A stretch of 64,000 nt of DNA from Rhizobium bangladeshense (GTDB lineage Bacteria; Pseudomonadota; Alphaproteobacteria; Rhizobiales; Rhizobiaceae). Below, piece after piece: positions 9,829 through 18,865 of this stretch. Position numbers and translations under genes: made by a program. The stretch is from contig NZ_CP071612.1 of assembly GCF_017357245.1 (NCBI RefSeq), positions 1,739,001 to 1,803,000 on the forward strand, in the 5' to 3' direction. The notes under the pieces are model-generated. The model was not told the origin of the DNA and made no database searches. It saw only the letters and a list, made by a program, of their open reading frames with translations. Each line of letters starts with the position of its first letter. Within the stretch, counting starts at the first letter, position 1.

Positions 9829-10197
9829 GTGGCACGTATCGCTGGCGTCAACATCCCGACTGCAAAGCGCGTGGTCATCGCGCTGACCTACATTCACGGG
9901 ATCGGTCCGAAATTCGCACAGGAAATCGTCGAGAAGGTCGGTATTCCGGCTGAACGCCGTGTGCATCAGCTGACGGACGCTGAAGTCCTTCAGATCCGCG
10001 AAACCATCGACCGTGACTATCAGGTCGAAGGTGATCTTCGTCGCGAAACCGCGATGAACATCAAGCGTCTGATGGACCTCGGCTGCTACCGCGGCCTGCG
10101 TCATCGTCGCGGCCTTCCGGTCCGTGGTCAGCGCACGCACACCAATGCCCGCACCCGCAAGGGTCCGGCAAAGGCAATTGCTGGCAAGAAGAAGTAA
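9829..10197 (+). CDS. rpsM: 30S ribosomal protein S13
   Basis: S13 contacts the P-site tRNA and L5. The 122-residue product has [25 protein letters not shown] at its start and the basic C-terminus [28 protein letters not shown]. The start is GTG at 9829, with AAGGAG 7 bases upstream; the longer TTG reading from 9793 lacks a binding site and family support. Confidence 0.97.
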   Translation: MARIAGVNIPTAKRVVIALTYIHGIGPKFAQEIVEKVGIPAERRVHQLTDAEVLQIRETIDRDYQVEGDLRRETAMNIKRLMDLGCYRGLRHRRGLPVRGQRTHTNARTRKGPAKAIAGKKK

Positions 10198-10218
10198 TTT
10201 CCGGGAAACCGGGGTAGG

Positions 10219-10247
10219 GAGGCTGGCGGTCCGCGCCGGCCTCTTTT
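10219..10247 (+). terminator. Terminator-like hairpin between rpsM and rpsK
   Basis: GAGGCTGGCG (10219-10228) pairs with CGCCGGCCTC (10234-10243; one G-U pair) around a 5-base loop, followed by TTTT (10244-10247) and GAGTTT. It is placed 21 bases after rpsM, inside the alpha operon where S13, S11 and RpoA are usually cotranscribed. Confidence 0.65.
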
Positions 10248-10271
10248 GAGTTTGGAGCGGGACCATATAGG

Positions 10272-10304
10272 CGCCGTTCCGGTGTAGCCGCTGGTATTAC
10301 GGCG
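10272..10304 (+). promoter_or_regulatory. Inverted repeat in the rpsK leader
   Basis: CGCCGT (10272-10277) and ACGGCG (10299-10304) form a perfect 6-bp stem with a 21-base loop, ending 26 bases before the rpsK ATG. It repeats the pattern of terminator-like hairpin plus leader stem seen before other genes of the cluster, but is the weakest example. Confidence 0.3.
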
Positions 10305-10330
10305 GTGAAGAGATCAACGAAAGGAATAAC

Positions 10331-10720
10331 ATGGCTAAGGAAGCCGTCCGCGTTCGCCGTCGCGAGCGCAAGAATATCTCGTCGGGTGTCGCTCACGTCA
10401 ACTCGACCTTCAATAACACGATGATCACCATCACCGATGCGCAGGGCAATGCGATCGCCTGGTCGTCGGCCGGCGCCAAGGGCTTCAAGGGCTCGCGCAA
10501 GTCGACCCCCTTCGCTGCCCAGATCGCTGCCGAAGACTGCGCCAAGAAGGCCCAGGAGCACGGCATGAAGTCGCTGGAAGTCGAAGTCTGCGGTCCGGGT
10601 TCGGGTCGTGAATCGGCTCTGCGCGCGCTCCAGGCTGCGGGTTTCATGATCACGTCCATCCGCGACGTGACGCCGATCCCGCACAATGGCTGCCGTCCGC
10701 GCAAGAAGCGCCGCGTCTGA
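10331..10720 (+). CDS. rpsK: 30S ribosomal protein S11
   Basis: S11 lies in the platform of the small subunit next to the E-site. The 129-residue protein shows [25 protein letters not shown] and ends with [22 protein letters not shown], the classic S11 C-terminus. AAAGGAA precedes the ATG. Confidence 0.98.
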   Translation: MAKEAVRVRRRERKNISSGVAHVNSTFNNTMITITDAQGNAIAWSSAGAKGFKGSRKSTPFAAQIAAEDCAKKAQEHGMKSLEVEVCGPGSGRESALRALQAAGFMITSIRDVTPIPHNGCRPRKKRRV

Positions 10721-10733
10721 TCATCGCTCTCGT

Positions 10734-10767
10734 CACCGGTGAGCGCCATGGCGCTCCCGGTGGTTTT
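10734..10767 (+). terminator. Terminator-like hairpin between rpsK and rpoA
   Basis: CACCGG-T-GAGCGC (10734-10746) pairs with GCGCTC-CCGGTG (10751-10762), leaving one bulged T and a four-base loop CATG; TTTT follows at 10764-10767. The stem is long and GC-rich. It begins 13 bases after the rpsK stop. Confidence 0.65.
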
Positions 10768-10775
10768 CAAGCTCG

Positions 10776-10800
10776 GTTGCCACGATTGGATGGTGGCAAC
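10776..10800 (+). promoter_or_regulatory. Hairpin leader before rpoA
   Basis: GTTGCCAC (10776-10783) and GTGGCAAC (10793-10800) form a perfect 8-bp stem with a 9-base loop. It ends 17 bases before the rpoA ATG, leaving just enough room for the GGAAGG ribosome binding site. It may adjust rpoA translation. Confidence 0.45.
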
Positions 10801-10817
10801 GAACGGAAGGCAAACTC

Positions 10818-11828
10818 ATGATTCAGAAGAACTGGCAGGAACTGATCAAGCCGAACAAGGTGGAGTTCTCCTCGAGCTCGCGCACCAGGGCGACGCTTGT
10901 CGCCGAACCGCTGGAGCGCGGCTTCGGCCTCACCCTCGGCAACGCGCTGCGCCGCGTTCTGCTCTCCTCGCTGCGCGGTGCTGCCGTCACGGCAGTGCAG
11001 ATTGACGGCGTGCTGCATGAATTCTCATCGATTCCCGGCGTCCGCGAAGACGTCACGGATATCGTGCTCAACATTAAGGAAATCGCCATCAAGATGGATG
11101 GCGACGACGCAAAGCGCATGGTCGTGCGTAAGCAGGGCCCGGGCGTTGTCACGGCTGGAGACATTCAGACGGTCGGCGATATTGAAATCCTCAATCCCGA
11201 GCATGTGATCTGCACGCTCGACGAGGGCGCCGAAATCCGGATGGAATTCACCGTCAACAACGGCAAGGGCTATGTTCCTGCCGAGCGCAATCGCGCGGAA
11301 GATGCTCCGATCGGCCTCATTCCGGTCGACAGCCTTTATTCGCCGGTCAAGAAGGTGTCCTACAAGGTTGAAAACACCCGCGAAGGACAGGTTCTCGACT
11401 ACGACAAGCTGAACATGACCATCGAAACCGATGGCTCGATCACCGGTGAAGACGCCGTCGCTTTCGCGGCGCGCATCCTCCAGGATCAGCTTGGCGTCTT
11501 CGTCAACTTTGACGAGCCGCAGAAGGAAACCGAAGAGGAAGCAGTCACCGAACTCGCTTTCAATCCGGCTCTCCTCAAGAAGGTGGACGAACTCGAACTG
11601 TCGGTCCGTTCGGCAAACTGCCTGAAGAACGACAACATCGTCTACATCGGCGACCTCATTCAGAAGACCGAAGCAGAAATGCTCCGCACCCCGAACTTTG
11701 GTCGCAAGTCGCTGAACGAAATCAAGGAAGTTCTCGCTTCCATGGGCCTGCACCTCGGCATGGAAGTGCCGGCATGGCCGCCCGAGAACATCGAAGATCT
11801 CGCCAAGCGTTACGAAGACCAGTACTGA
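10818..11828 (+). CDS. rpoA: DNA-directed RNA polymerase subunit alpha
   Basis: RpoA dimerises to start assembly of RNA polymerase. The 336-residue protein shows the N-terminal domain ([36 protein letters not shown]) and, after an acidic linker near residue 235, the C-terminal domain that binds UP elements and activators ([37 protein letters not shown] written in part). Length is normal. It is followed by rplQ after a structured gap. Confidence 0.98.
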   Translation: MIQKNWQELIKPNKVEFSSSSRTRATLVAEPLERGFGLTLGNALRRVLLSSLRGAAVTAVQIDGVLHEFSSIPGVREDVTDIVLNIKEIAIKMDGDDAKRMVVRKQGPGVVTAGDIQTVGDIEILNPEHVICTLDEGAEIRMEFTVNNGKGYVPAERNRAEDAPIGLIPVDSLYSPVKKVSYKVENTREGQVLDYDKLNMTIETDGSITGEDAVAFAARILQDQLGVFVNFDEPQKETEEEAVTELAFNPALLKKVDELELSVRSANCLKNDNIVYIGDLIQKTEAEMLRTPNFGRKSLNEIKEVLASMGLHLGMEVPAWPPENIEDLAKRYEDQY

Positions 11829-11889
11829 GCGGCGTGAGGAAAAGCGCAAAGCGGTTTTCCGCCCAAACGCCGATCGCAAGAACATAACA

Positions 11890-11988
11890 AAAGGCAGGCT
11901 CTTTCGGCTGCCTTTCCCCGTCAAACAGCAGGCCGATCGCCTGCATGTGCCAGGAAACGGCAGGCCCGGTTAGCGTAAGGGCGCCTGC
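11890..11988 (+). promoter_or_regulatory. Possible attenuator-type leader before rplQ with repeated GCAGGC/GCCTGC arms
   Basis: A first hairpin pairs AAAGGCAG (11890-11897) with CTGCCTTT (11908-11915). Two more stems use identical arms: GCAGGC (11928-11933)/GCCTGC (11939-11944) and GCAGGC (11960-11965)/GCCTGC (11983-11988). A further GCAGGC lies in the first hairpin at 11894-11899. The copies can therefore pair in several mutually exclusive ways. The last arm ends 5 bases before the AAAGGAG ribosome binding site of rplQ. Confidence 0.5.
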
Positions 11989-12005
11989 ATTAAAGGAGAA
12001 TAGCA

Positions 12006-12428
12006 ATGCGCCATGGTAAAGCCGGCCGCAAGCTGAATAGAACTGCAAGCCACCGCAAGGCGATGTTCGCCAACATGGCGGCTTCGCTGATTACCCACGA
12101 GCAGATCGTCACGACCCTGCCGAAGGCCAAGGAAATCCGCCCGATCGTCGAGAAGCTCGTCACGCTCGGCAAGCGTGGTGACCTGCATGCTCGCCGTCAG
12201 GCGATCTCGCAGATCCGCGATGCCGCCGTCGTCTCGAAGCTGTTCGATACGATCGCAACGCGTTACGCCACCCGCAACGGCGGCTATTTGCGCATCATGA
12301 AGGCTGGTTTCCGCCAGGGCGACAACGCTGCCATGGCCGTGATCGAGTTCGTTGACCGCGACACCTATGCCAAGGGCGCGGCCGACAAGGCCCGCGTCGC
12401 CGCCGAAGAGCAGGCCGTCGCCGCTTAA
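12006..12428 (+). CDS. rplQ: 50S ribosomal protein L17
   Basis: L17 lies next to the peptide tunnel exit. The 140-residue protein begins [25 protein letters not shown] and contains [21 protein letters not shown], diagnostic of L17, with an alanine-rich C-terminal tail. It is the last gene of the ribosomal cluster and is followed by a strong terminator. Confidence 0.98.
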   Translation: MRHGKAGRKLNRTASHRKAMFANMAASLITHEQIVTTLPKAKEIRPIVEKLVTLGKRGDLHARRQAISQIRDAAVVSKLFDTIATRYATRNGGYLRIMKAGFRQGDNAAMAVIEFVDRDTYAKGAADKARVAAEEQAVAA

Positions 12429-12450
12429 TCTTCCGCTTTGCCGGAAACGG

Positions 12451-12485
12451 AACAGCCGGGCTGCAAAGCCCGGCTGTTTTCGTTT
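12451..12485 (+). terminator. Rho-independent terminator after rplQ
   Basis: A perfect 12-bp stem (AACAGCCGGGCT at 12451-12462, AGCCCGGCTGTT at 12467-12478) with a GCAA tetraloop is followed by a T-rich tail (TTTTCGTTTT). It ends the ribosomal cluster 22 bases after rplQ and also separates it from the convergent msrQ. Confidence 0.9.
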
Positions 12486-12631
12486 TGCATCAGTTGAGAA
12501 CGGAAGTGGCGCAGCCTCTGCCTTCGGTCCCGCGCGTCGCCCTCGGCTGGCCAGCGCGGCTCAGCTTCTACGGAAGCCGCAGCATTTCCGGACGGAAACG
12601 GCTTCGCTCTTTTCCTGGATTGCTTTCGCCC

Positions 12632-13288
12632 TCAGGAGACCGACGCCACCGCACGATTGCGTTGCCGCCCCTGACCTTTCTTCCGGCTACGCGCAATCGG
12701 TCGCCAGGAGCGGTAGAGGATGAGCGCGATGATCAGCCCGAGATAGATATACTGCTCGAGATCGAGGATCTTGGTCGAGAGCGCGAAATGCAGTGCACCG
12801 CTAGCGGCGATGATGTAGACGAGCCGGTGCAGCCAGATCCAGTTTTGGCCGAGGTGACGGATCGAGAAATTATTGGATGTCACCGCCAGCGGAATGAGCA
12901 TCGCGAGGGCTGCCATGCCGAACATGATGAACGGGCGCTTCAGCACGTCGTTGATGACGGCCTGAATATCCATCGCCTGGTCTAGCACCATGTAAACGGT
13001 GAAGTGCATCAGCGCGTAGTAGAAGGTCAAAAGGCCGAGAGCGCGGCGGTAGCGCAGATAGTTCCAGCCGAATAACTCGCGGGCAGGGGATACCGCAAGT
13101 GTTGCGATCAGGAAGCGGATCGTCCAGATGCCAAGGAAGAGCTCGAAGGTCTTGACCGGATCGGCGCCGAGCTGATCGGTTGCGCCGAGATAGAAGGTCC
13201 AGGCCGCAGGTGAGAGCCCAGCGATGTAAAGCAGCCAGACGGATGCGGGCTGCCAGCGCTTCGGAATGGCAAGCGACAGTTCGGCCAT
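12632..13288 (-). CDS. msrQ: MsrQ: heme-binding membrane subunit of the methionine sulfoxide reductase MsrPQ
   Basis: MsrQ passes electrons from the quinone pool to periplasmic MsrP. The 218-residue protein is hydrophobic with about six membrane segments and the ferric-reductase-like features of YedZ, such as RRALGLLTFYYALMHFTVY (near residue 82) and WIWLHRLVYIIAASGALHF, which carry candidate heme histidines. The start overlaps the msrP stop by one base (TGATG), so the pair is a coupled operon. The C-terminus is basic. Confidence 0.92.
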   Translation of the reverse strand: MAELSLAIPKRWQPASVWLLYIAGLSPAAWTFYLGATDQLGADPVKTFELFLGIWTIRFLIATLAVSPARELFGWNYLRYRRALGLLTFYYALMHFTVYMVLDQAMDIQAVINDVLKRPFIMFGMAALAMLIPLAVTSNNFSIRHLGQNWIWLHRLVYIIAASGALHFALSTKILDLEQYIYLGLIIALILYRSWRPIARSRKKGQGRQRNRAVASVS

Positions 13289-14235
13289 CAGAAATTCGCC
13301 TTCAGATCCATACCGGCATAAAGGTTAGCCACCTCGTCGGCATAGCCGTTGAAGAGCAGGGTGGGGTGGCGGCTTGCGCCGAAGAAGCCGCTTTCGCCGA
13401 TGCGCCTCTCGGTAGCTTGGCTCCAGCGCGGATGGTCGACGGCCGGATTGACGTTGGCGTAAAAGCCGTATTCCTGCGGATTGGTCACCTGCCAGGTGTT
13501 CTTCGGCTGCTGGTCGGTGAGCGTGATCCTGACGATCGACTTGATGCCCTTGAAGCCGTATTTCCACGGCACGACGAGGCGGATCGGCGCACCATTCTGG
13601 TTCGGCAGTGTCTCGCCATAGAGCCCGACGGCAAGCAGCGTCAGCGGGTGGCGCGCCTCGTCCAGCCGCAGGCCCTCGACATAGGGCCAGTCGAGCGACT
13701 GGAAGAAACCCCTCTGCCCCGGCATCTCTTCCGGCCGCACGACGGTTTCGAAGGCGACATATTTGGCGCTGCCGAGCGGCTCCACCTTGTCGAGCAGCGA
13801 TACCAGCGGAAAACCGTCCCAGGGGATGACCATTGACCAGGCCTCGACGCAGCGCATGCGATAAGTGCGCTCCTCGATCGGGAATTCCTTCATCAGCGCC
13901 TCAATGTCGAAGGTGCCCGGTTTGTTGACCATGCCGTCGACCTTGACCGTCCAGGGCAGCGGCTTGAAATCGCCGGACAGAGCGGCGGGGTCGCCCTTGT
14001 CGAGGCCGAACTCATAGAAGTTGTTGTAGGTCGTCACATCCTTGAGCGGCGTGGTCTTCTCATCGACTTTGTATTTGCTCTCGACGACGGAAAGCGCCGC
14101 CGCGCGCGCCTTGCCTGCGCTGTAAAGCGCCATCGCGCCAAGCGTTGCAGCACCCAGGAATTCACGACGGCCCAGATAAACCTGGCGCGGCGTGATCTCC
14201 GAAGACGCGATTTTGGGGGGGCGATAGCTTGGCAT
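13288..14235 (-). CDS. msrP: MsrP: periplasmic molybdopterin methionine sulfoxide reductase, catalytic subunit
   Basis: MsrP repairs oxidised methionine in envelope proteins with Mo-molybdopterin. The 315-residue protein has a twin-arginine signal ([16 protein letters not shown], Arg23-Arg24), as expected for a Tat-exported molybdoenzyme, and [14 protein letters not shown], in which Cys129 matches the Mo-ligating cysteine of YedY. Start at 14235 (MPSYRPPK) gives a normal signal peptide; the longer frame up to 14643 runs through the promoter region and overlaps ilvD. It is divergent from ilvD. Confidence 0.93.
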   Translation of the reverse strand: MPSYRPPKIASSEITPRQVYLGRREFLGAATLGAMALYSAGKARAAALSVVESKYKVDEKTTPLKDVTTYNNFYEFGLDKGDPAALSGDFKPLPWTVKVDGMVNKPGTFDIEALMKEFPIEERTYRMRCVEAWSMVIPWDGFPLVSLLDKVEPLGSAKYVAFETVVRPEEMPGQRGFFQSLDWPYVEGLRLDEARHPLTLLAVGLYGETLPNQNGAPIRLVVPWKYGFKGIKSIVRITLTDQQPKNTWQVTNPQEYGFYANVNPAVDHPRWSQATERRIGESGFFGASRHPTLLFNGYADEVANLYAGMDLKANF

Positions 14236-14570
14236 GTCGAAAACCTCCAGGGCGGATATTCCGAATATAGTCCTTAAACGAGCCGCCTGCATGTTCGGAT
14301 CAATCTCTATGCCTTGAATACTGCCGACAGGTAGCCAATTTTTTGTGTTCGCCTGTGATGGAATAGGTTGTAACAAATCCTCTCGTCGAGCCGTATATGA
14401 CCGATGCCCTTCGCATCGCTTCTCCGGCGGCGTACCGGATTTGGCCTTCCCGGTAGTGACAGTCCCCGTCGATTGGATTAGGACAATTCCAAACAGCAGC
14501 GATCGCCTGGCCGCAAGCTCCACAGCCGCCCGCTTCGCCTGATATTTCCGACACGTCGAGGAAGAAACCG
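14236..14570. other. Divergent intergenic region msrP / ilvD
   Basis: These 335 bases hold no convincing gene; open frames on both strands lack ribosome binding sites and family resemblance. It should contain promoters for msrP (leftward) and ilvD (rightward). A GAGGAAGAA ribosome binding site precedes ilvD. I see no clear -35/-10 pair or long inverted repeat, and no leader peptide rich in branched-chain residues ahead of ilvD. Confidence 0.5.
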
Positions 14571-16409
14571 ATGCCAGCTTACCGTTCCAGAACCACGACC
14601 CACGGCCGCAACATGGCGGGCGCGCGCGGCCTTTGGCGCGCAACGGGCATGAAGGATTCGGATTTCGGCAAGCCCATCATCGCAGTGGTGAATTCCTTCA
14701 CCCAATTCGTGCCGGGCCACGTGCACCTGAAGGACCTCGGCCAGCTCGTCGCCCGCGAAATCGAGGCGGCCGGTGGCGTCGCCAAGGAGTTCAATACGAT
14801 CGCCGTCGACGACGGCATCGCCATGGGCCATGACGGCATGCTTTATTCGCTGCCCTCGCGCGAGCTGATCGCCGACAGCGTCGAGTACATGGTCAATGCT
14901 CATTGCGCCGACGCCATGGTCTGCATTTCCAACTGCGACAAGATCACCCCCGGCATGCTGATGGCGTCGCTGCGCCTCAATATCCCCACGGTCTTCGTCT
15001 CAGGCGGCCCTATGGAAGCCGGCAAGGTCGTGCTGCACGGCAAGACGCATGCGCTTGATCTCGTCGACGCCATGGTTGCGGCTGCCGATGACAAGATTTC
15101 CGACGAAGACGTCAAGGTCATCGAGCGTTCAGCCTGTCCGACTTGCGGCTCGTGCTCCGGCATGTTCACCGCAAACTCCATGAACTGCCTGACGGAGGCG
15201 CTCGGGCTGTCGCTGCCCGGCAACGGCTCGACGCTCGCCACCCATGCCGACCGTAAACGGCTCTTCGTCGAAGCCGGTCACCTGATCGTCGATCTTGCCC
15301 GCCGTTATTACGAGCAGGAGGACGTCAAGGCGCTGCCACGCACGATCGCCTCCAAGCAGGCCTTCGAGAATGCCATGGCCCTCGATATCGCCATGGGCGG
15401 TTCGACCAATACTGTCCTGCATATCCTTGCCGCCGCCCATGAAGGCGAAGTCGACTTCACCATGGCCGATATCGACGCGCTGTCGCGCCGCGTGCCGTGT
15501 CTGTCGAAGGTCGCGCCAGCCAAGAGCGATGTCCACATGGAAGACGTTCACCGCGCCGGCGGCATTATGTCTATTCTCGGAGAGCTCGATAAAGGCGGGC
15601 TCCTAAACCGGGATTGCCCGACCGTTCATGCAGAGACGCTCGGCGATGCGATCGATCGCTGGGACATCACCCGCACCAACAGCGAAACCGTCCGCAGCTT
15701 CTATCGCGCCGCCCCCGGCGGCATCCCGACCCAGGTCGCCTTCAGCCAGGAGGCCCGCTGGGACGAGCTCGACACGGATCGCCAGAACGGCGTCATCCGT
15801 TCGGTCGAGCATCCCTTCTCCAAAGATGGCGGCCTTGCCGTGCTGAAGGGCAATCTTGCGATTGACGGCTGCATCGTCAAGACCGCCGGCGTCGATGAAT
15901 CGATCCTGAAATTCTCCGGTCCGGCCCGTGTCTTCGAAAGCCAGGACGCATCTGTCAAGGCGATCCTCGCCAACGAGATCAAGGCCGGCGATGTCGTCGT
16001 GATCCGCTACGAAGGCCCGAAGGGCGGCCCCGGCATGCAGGAAATGCTCTACCCGACGAGCTATCTGAAATCGAAGGGTCTCGGCAAGGCCTGCGCGCTC
16101 ATCACCGATGGCCGCTTCTCCGGCGGCACCTCGGGCCTTTCGATCGGCCACGTCTCGCCGGAAGCGGCGAATGGCGGGACGATCGGTCTCGTCCGTGAAG
16201 GCGACATGATCGACATCGACATCCCGAACCGCACAATCAGCCTGCGGGTCGGCGAGGCCGAACTCATCGCCCGCCGCGCCGAGCAGGATAGCAAGGGCTG
16301 GCATCCCACAGAAGTTCGCAAGCGCAACGTCACCACCGCGCTCAAGGCTTACGCTGCCTTCGCGACGAGCGCCGATCGCGGCGCCGTCCGGGATCTGAAC
16401 GTCCGCTGA
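14571..16409 (+). CDS. ilvD: Dihydroxy-acid dehydratase
   Basis: IlvD dehydrates dihydroxy acids to the keto acids that precede valine, isoleucine and pantothenate. The 612-residue protein has the iron-sulfur motifs [10 protein letters not shown] (Cys122) and [18 protein letters not shown] (Cys189, Cys192, Cys195), and [19 protein letters not shown] near the C-terminus. Length matches the long E. coli-type [4Fe-4S] enzyme. It stands alone with its own terminator. Confidence 0.97.
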   Translation: MPAYRSRTTTHGRNMAGARGLWRATGMKDSDFGKPIIAVVNSFTQFVPGHVHLKDLGQLVAREIEAAGGVAKEFNTIAVDDGIAMGHDGMLYSLPSRELIADSVEYMVNAHCADAMVCISNCDKITPGMLMASLRLNIPTVFVSGGPMEAGKVVLHGKTHALDLVDAMVAAADDKISDEDVKVIERSACPTCGSCSGMFTANSMNCLTEALGLSLPGNGSTLATHADRKRLFVEAGHLIVDLARRYYEQEDVKALPRTIASKQAFENAMALDIAMGGSTNTVLHILAAAHEGEVDFTMADIDALSRRVPCLSKVAPAKSDVHMEDVHRAGGIMSILGELDKGGLLNRDCPTVHAETLGDAIDRWDITRTNSETVRSFYRAAPGGIPTQVAFSQEARWDELDTDRQNGVIRSVEHPFSKDGGLAVLKGNLAIDGCIVKTAGVDESILKFSGPARVFESQDASVKAILANEIKAGDVVVIRYEGPKGGPGMQEMLYPTSYLKSKGLGKACALITDGRFSGGTSGLSIGHVSPEAANGGTIGLVREGDMIDIDIPNRTISLRVGEAELIARRAEQDSKGWHPTEVRKRNVTTALKAYAAFATSADRGAVRDLNVR

Positions 16410-16456
16410 GCGGACCAACCTACGGACAGGCTGATTGAGAGTCAGCTTCTCTTCCG

Positions 16457-16491
16457 ACCGGCCGCTGTCAAAGCGGCCGGTTGATGTTTTT
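16457..16491 (+). terminator. Rho-independent terminator of ilvD
   Basis: ACCGGCCGCT (16457-16466) pairs perfectly with AGCGGCCGGT (16472-16481) around GTCAA, followed by TTGATGTTTTT. The hairpin overlaps the stop and last codons of the convergent LprI-like gene, so part of one gene's coding end doubles as the other's terminator. Confidence 0.85.
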
Positions 16492-16818
16492 ATAGGTCTC
16501 GTCGAGCTGCTTCATCCGCTCGTCGTAGGCAGCCTGGATACAGGCCGCGTCGGCCCCGCATTCCTGCCGCTTCTTCAGCCAGGCGGTCTGCTCGTCCTGC
16601 AATGTTCCGCGCGAGCCCATGGCCATCAGCCCGGAGAGCAGTTCGAAGGTCGTCACCATCTTCACATCGGCATCATTGAGCGCGCGGTTGTCGCAGATAA
16701 GCCTTTCGTCCGGCTTCAATTCCTTGCCATCGCAATCGAAGCTCGCAGACCATGCCAGATCCGATGTGGAAATCAGGATCGCCAAACCGAAAGCGGCCAA
16801 CATTCGCCGTGTCATCAT
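16468..16818 (-). CDS. Secreted LprI-like (DUF1311) protein
   Basis: The 116-residue protein has a signal peptide (MMTRRMLAAFGLAILISTSDLAWSA) and a mature domain with the Cys pattern of the lysozyme inhibitor LprI N-terminal/DUF1311 family: FDCDGKELKPDERLICDN, then ECGADAACIQAAYDERMKQL. It is predicted to be periplasmic. LprI of Mycobacterium inhibits lysozyme, but most bacterial members are uncharacterised, so that role is only possible. It overlaps the ilvD terminator. Confidence 0.8.
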   Translation of the reverse strand: MMTRRMLAAFGLAILISTSDLAWSASFDCDGKELKPDERLICDNRALNDADVKMVTTFELLSGLMAMGSRGTLQDEQTAWLKKRQECGADAACIQAAYDERMKQLDETYKNINRPL

Positions 16819-16834
16819 CTTCCTTTACTGCCGA

Positions 16835-17221
16835 TCAAATCAGCTTGCGCACTGCCAGAGCCAGAAAGATGATGCAGGTGAGCCAGACGGCAAGGATGAA
16901 GATCAATCCGGCCCGGCTGGAAGGGCGTTCGATCCGCCTTGCCGCCTCCACGCGAAGCGCGGCCATCACCTCTGCCGGAACAAGACGTGTCGCCAGCAGG
17001 ATGCCGAGCGGAACGATGACGAGATCGTCGAGATAGCCGAGCACGGGAATGAAATCGGGGATCAGATCGATCGGCGAAAGCGCGTACGCCGCGACGGCGC
17101 CGACGACCGCTTTCGCATACCAGGGGACCCGACGGTCCCGGGCGGCGAGCCACAGTGCAACGATGTCACGCTTCAGTGACTTTGCCCAGTTTTTGGCTTT
17201 TGATATCAGCTGCATGGCCAA
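16835..17221 (-). CDS. DUF1232 (YkvA-type) membrane protein
   Basis: The 128-residue protein holds the DUF1232 core, PWYAKAVVGAVAAYALSPIDLIPDFIPVLGYLDD (residues about 33-66, written here in part), a motif shared by YkvA-like membrane proteins of unknown function, and a C-terminal hydrophobic segment (GLIFILAVWLTCIIFLALAV). Either the first ATG or the one at codon 3 may be used. It sits 16 bases upstream of the LprI-like gene on the same strand, so the two may be cotranscribed. Confidence 0.8.
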   Translation of the reverse strand: MAMQLISKAKNWAKSLKRDIVALWLAARDRRVPWYAKAVVGAVAAYALSPIDLIPDFIPVLGYLDDLVIVPLGILLATRLVPAEVMAALRVEAARRIERPSSRAGLIFILAVWLTCIIFLALAVRKLI

Positions 17222-17375
17222 TCTTCCTGAATCAAATTCGGCGCGCCTTCAGGACATTTCCTTGCCTTATTCTTCCATGCTTCCGCCCTCTTTCCTTTCT
17301 AGCGTCGGGCCGCAGAGCAGGATGATTTTAGGCCGGTTCGGCCTAAATTCTGATTCCTGTTCGCAGTTAAATAGT

Positions 17376-17427
17376 TAGAGCATGATGTCGCCTGAAAACC
17401 GCTCACACTTTTCGGCATCATGCTCTA
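17376..17427. repeat. Intergenic palindromic repeat, copy 1
   Basis: Perfect 12-bp outer arms TAGAGCATGATG (17376-17387) and CATCATGCTCTA (17416-17427) enclose a core with AAAACCGC and CACACTTTT. The core resembles that of the element at 46684-46730. This layout is typical of the short dispersed palindromes of rhizobial genomes. It ends 35 bases before the start of the Deg-type protease gene, so it may lie in its 5' UTR or promoter. Confidence 0.65.
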
Positions 17428-17461
17428 CAACGTTGCTCAAGAGGATTCAAAAGGGATACCC

Positions 17462-18865
17462 ATGCAAGGCCTGTTCAAGCGCGCCTCCGTTTCGCTGTTC
17501 GCTCTCATGCTCGTCCTGCCGGCTGCGGCCCAGGCGCAGACGGCAAAGACCGTGCCTGAGAGCCAGATGCAGATGCAGCTCTCCTTCGCGCCGCTGGTCA
17601 AGCAGACCTCGGGCGCCGTCGTCAATGTCTACGCGGAAAAGATTATCCAGCGTCAGTCTCCCTTTGCCGGCGATCCCTTCTTCGAGCAGTTTTTCGGCCA
17701 GCAGATGCCGAACCGCTCGGAAAAGCAGTCTTCGCTCGGTTCCGGCGTCATCGTCGAGGCGAATGGCACCGTAGTCACCAATAATCACGTCGTCGAAGGC
17801 GCCGACGACATCAAGGTGGCGCTCTCGGATGGCCGCGAATTCCCCTGCAAGGTGGTGCTGCGCGATGACCGCCTCGACCTCGCCGTTCTAAAAATCGACA
17901 CCAAGGAGAGCTTCCCGACGCTGCCGATCGGCAATTCCGATACCGTCGAGGTCGGCGATCTCGTGCTGGCGATCGGCAATCCCTTCGGCGTCGGCCAGAC
18001 GGTAACGAGCGGTATCGTCTCCGCACTTGCCCGCAACCAGGTGGTCAGGAACGAGTTCGGCTTCTTCATCCAGACCGACGCCTCGATCAATCCGGGCAAT
18101 TCCGGCGGCGCGTTGATGAACATGAAGGGCGAGCTGATCGGCATCAACACCGCGATCTTCTCGCGTGGCGGCGGCTCGAACGGCATTGGCTTCGCCATTC
18201 CCGCCAACCTCGTCAAGGTCTTCCTCGCTTCGGCCGATGCCGGCGTCAAATCCTTCGAGCGGCCCTATGTCGGCGCAAGCTTCGATGCGGTGACGTCAGA
18301 GGTCGCAGAAGCACTTGGGCTCAACAAAGTGCTCGGCGCGCTGGTGGTCAAGGTTTCGGAAGGCGGGCCGGCGGCAAAGGCCGGACTGAAAGCCGGCCAG
18401 ATTGTCACATCAGTGAACGGCATCGCCGTCGAGCATCCCGACGCACTGCTCTATCGCCTGACAACGGCCGGCCTCGGCAAAACGGTCAATCTTACCGTCA
18501 TCGACAACGGCCACGAGGAGCAGTTGTCGCTTGCGCTTGCGCGCGCGCCGGAGACTTCGCCGCGCGATCAGCGCATCATCGGCGGGCGCACACCCTTTAC
18601 CGGCGTTGTTGTCGAGAATCTTTCGCCGCGCGTCGCCGACGAGTTGCGCATGCCGCCTGAATCTGCCGGCGTCGTCGTTTCCGATGTCAAGGAGGACTCG
18701 CCGGCTGCCCGTCTCGGTTTCGAGCCCAAGGATATCATTGTCTCGATCAATGGCACGGAAGTGAAGTCGACCAGCGAACTTGTCGAAATTGCCAACAGCG
18801 ACCCCGGCCTCTGGCGTGTGGAGATCGAGCGCGATGGGCAGCGGATACGGCAGTTCTTCCGATGA
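17462..18865 (+). CDS. Deg/HtrA-family periplasmic serine endoprotease
   Basis: A periplasmic quality-control protease or chaperone of the DegP/DegQ type. The 467-residue precursor has a signal peptide ending in AAAQAQ (about residue 25), a trypsin-like domain with the triad His109 (VVTNNHVVEG), Asp139 (RLDLAVLKI) and Ser214 (NPGNSGGALMN), and two PDZ domains at about residues 270-355 and 380-465. It is shorter than some DegP proteins. It overlaps rarA by four bases (ATGA), a placement common in rhizobia near rplQ. Confidence 0.93.
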   Translation: MQGLFKRASVSLFALMLVLPAAAQAQTAKTVPESQMQMQLSFAPLVKQTSGAVVNVYAEKIIQRQSPFAGDPFFEQFFGQQMPNRSEKQSSLGSGVIVEANGTVVTNNHVVEGADDIKVALSDGREFPCKVVLRDDRLDLAVLKIDTKESFPTLPIGNSDTVEVGDLVLAIGNPFGVGQTVTSGIVSALARNQVVRNEFGFFIQTDASINPGNSGGALMNMKGELIGINTAIFSRGGGSNGIGFAIPANLVKVFLASADAGVKSFERPYVGASFDAVTSEVAEALGLNKVLGALVVKVSEGGPAAKAGLKAGQIVTSVNGIAVEHPDALLYRLTTAGLGKTVNLTVIDNGHEEQLSLALARAPETSPRDQRIIGGRTPFTGVVVENLSPRVADELRMPPESAGVVVSDVKEDSPAARLGFEPKDIIVSINGTEVKSTSELVEIANSDPGLWRVEIERDGQRIRQFFR

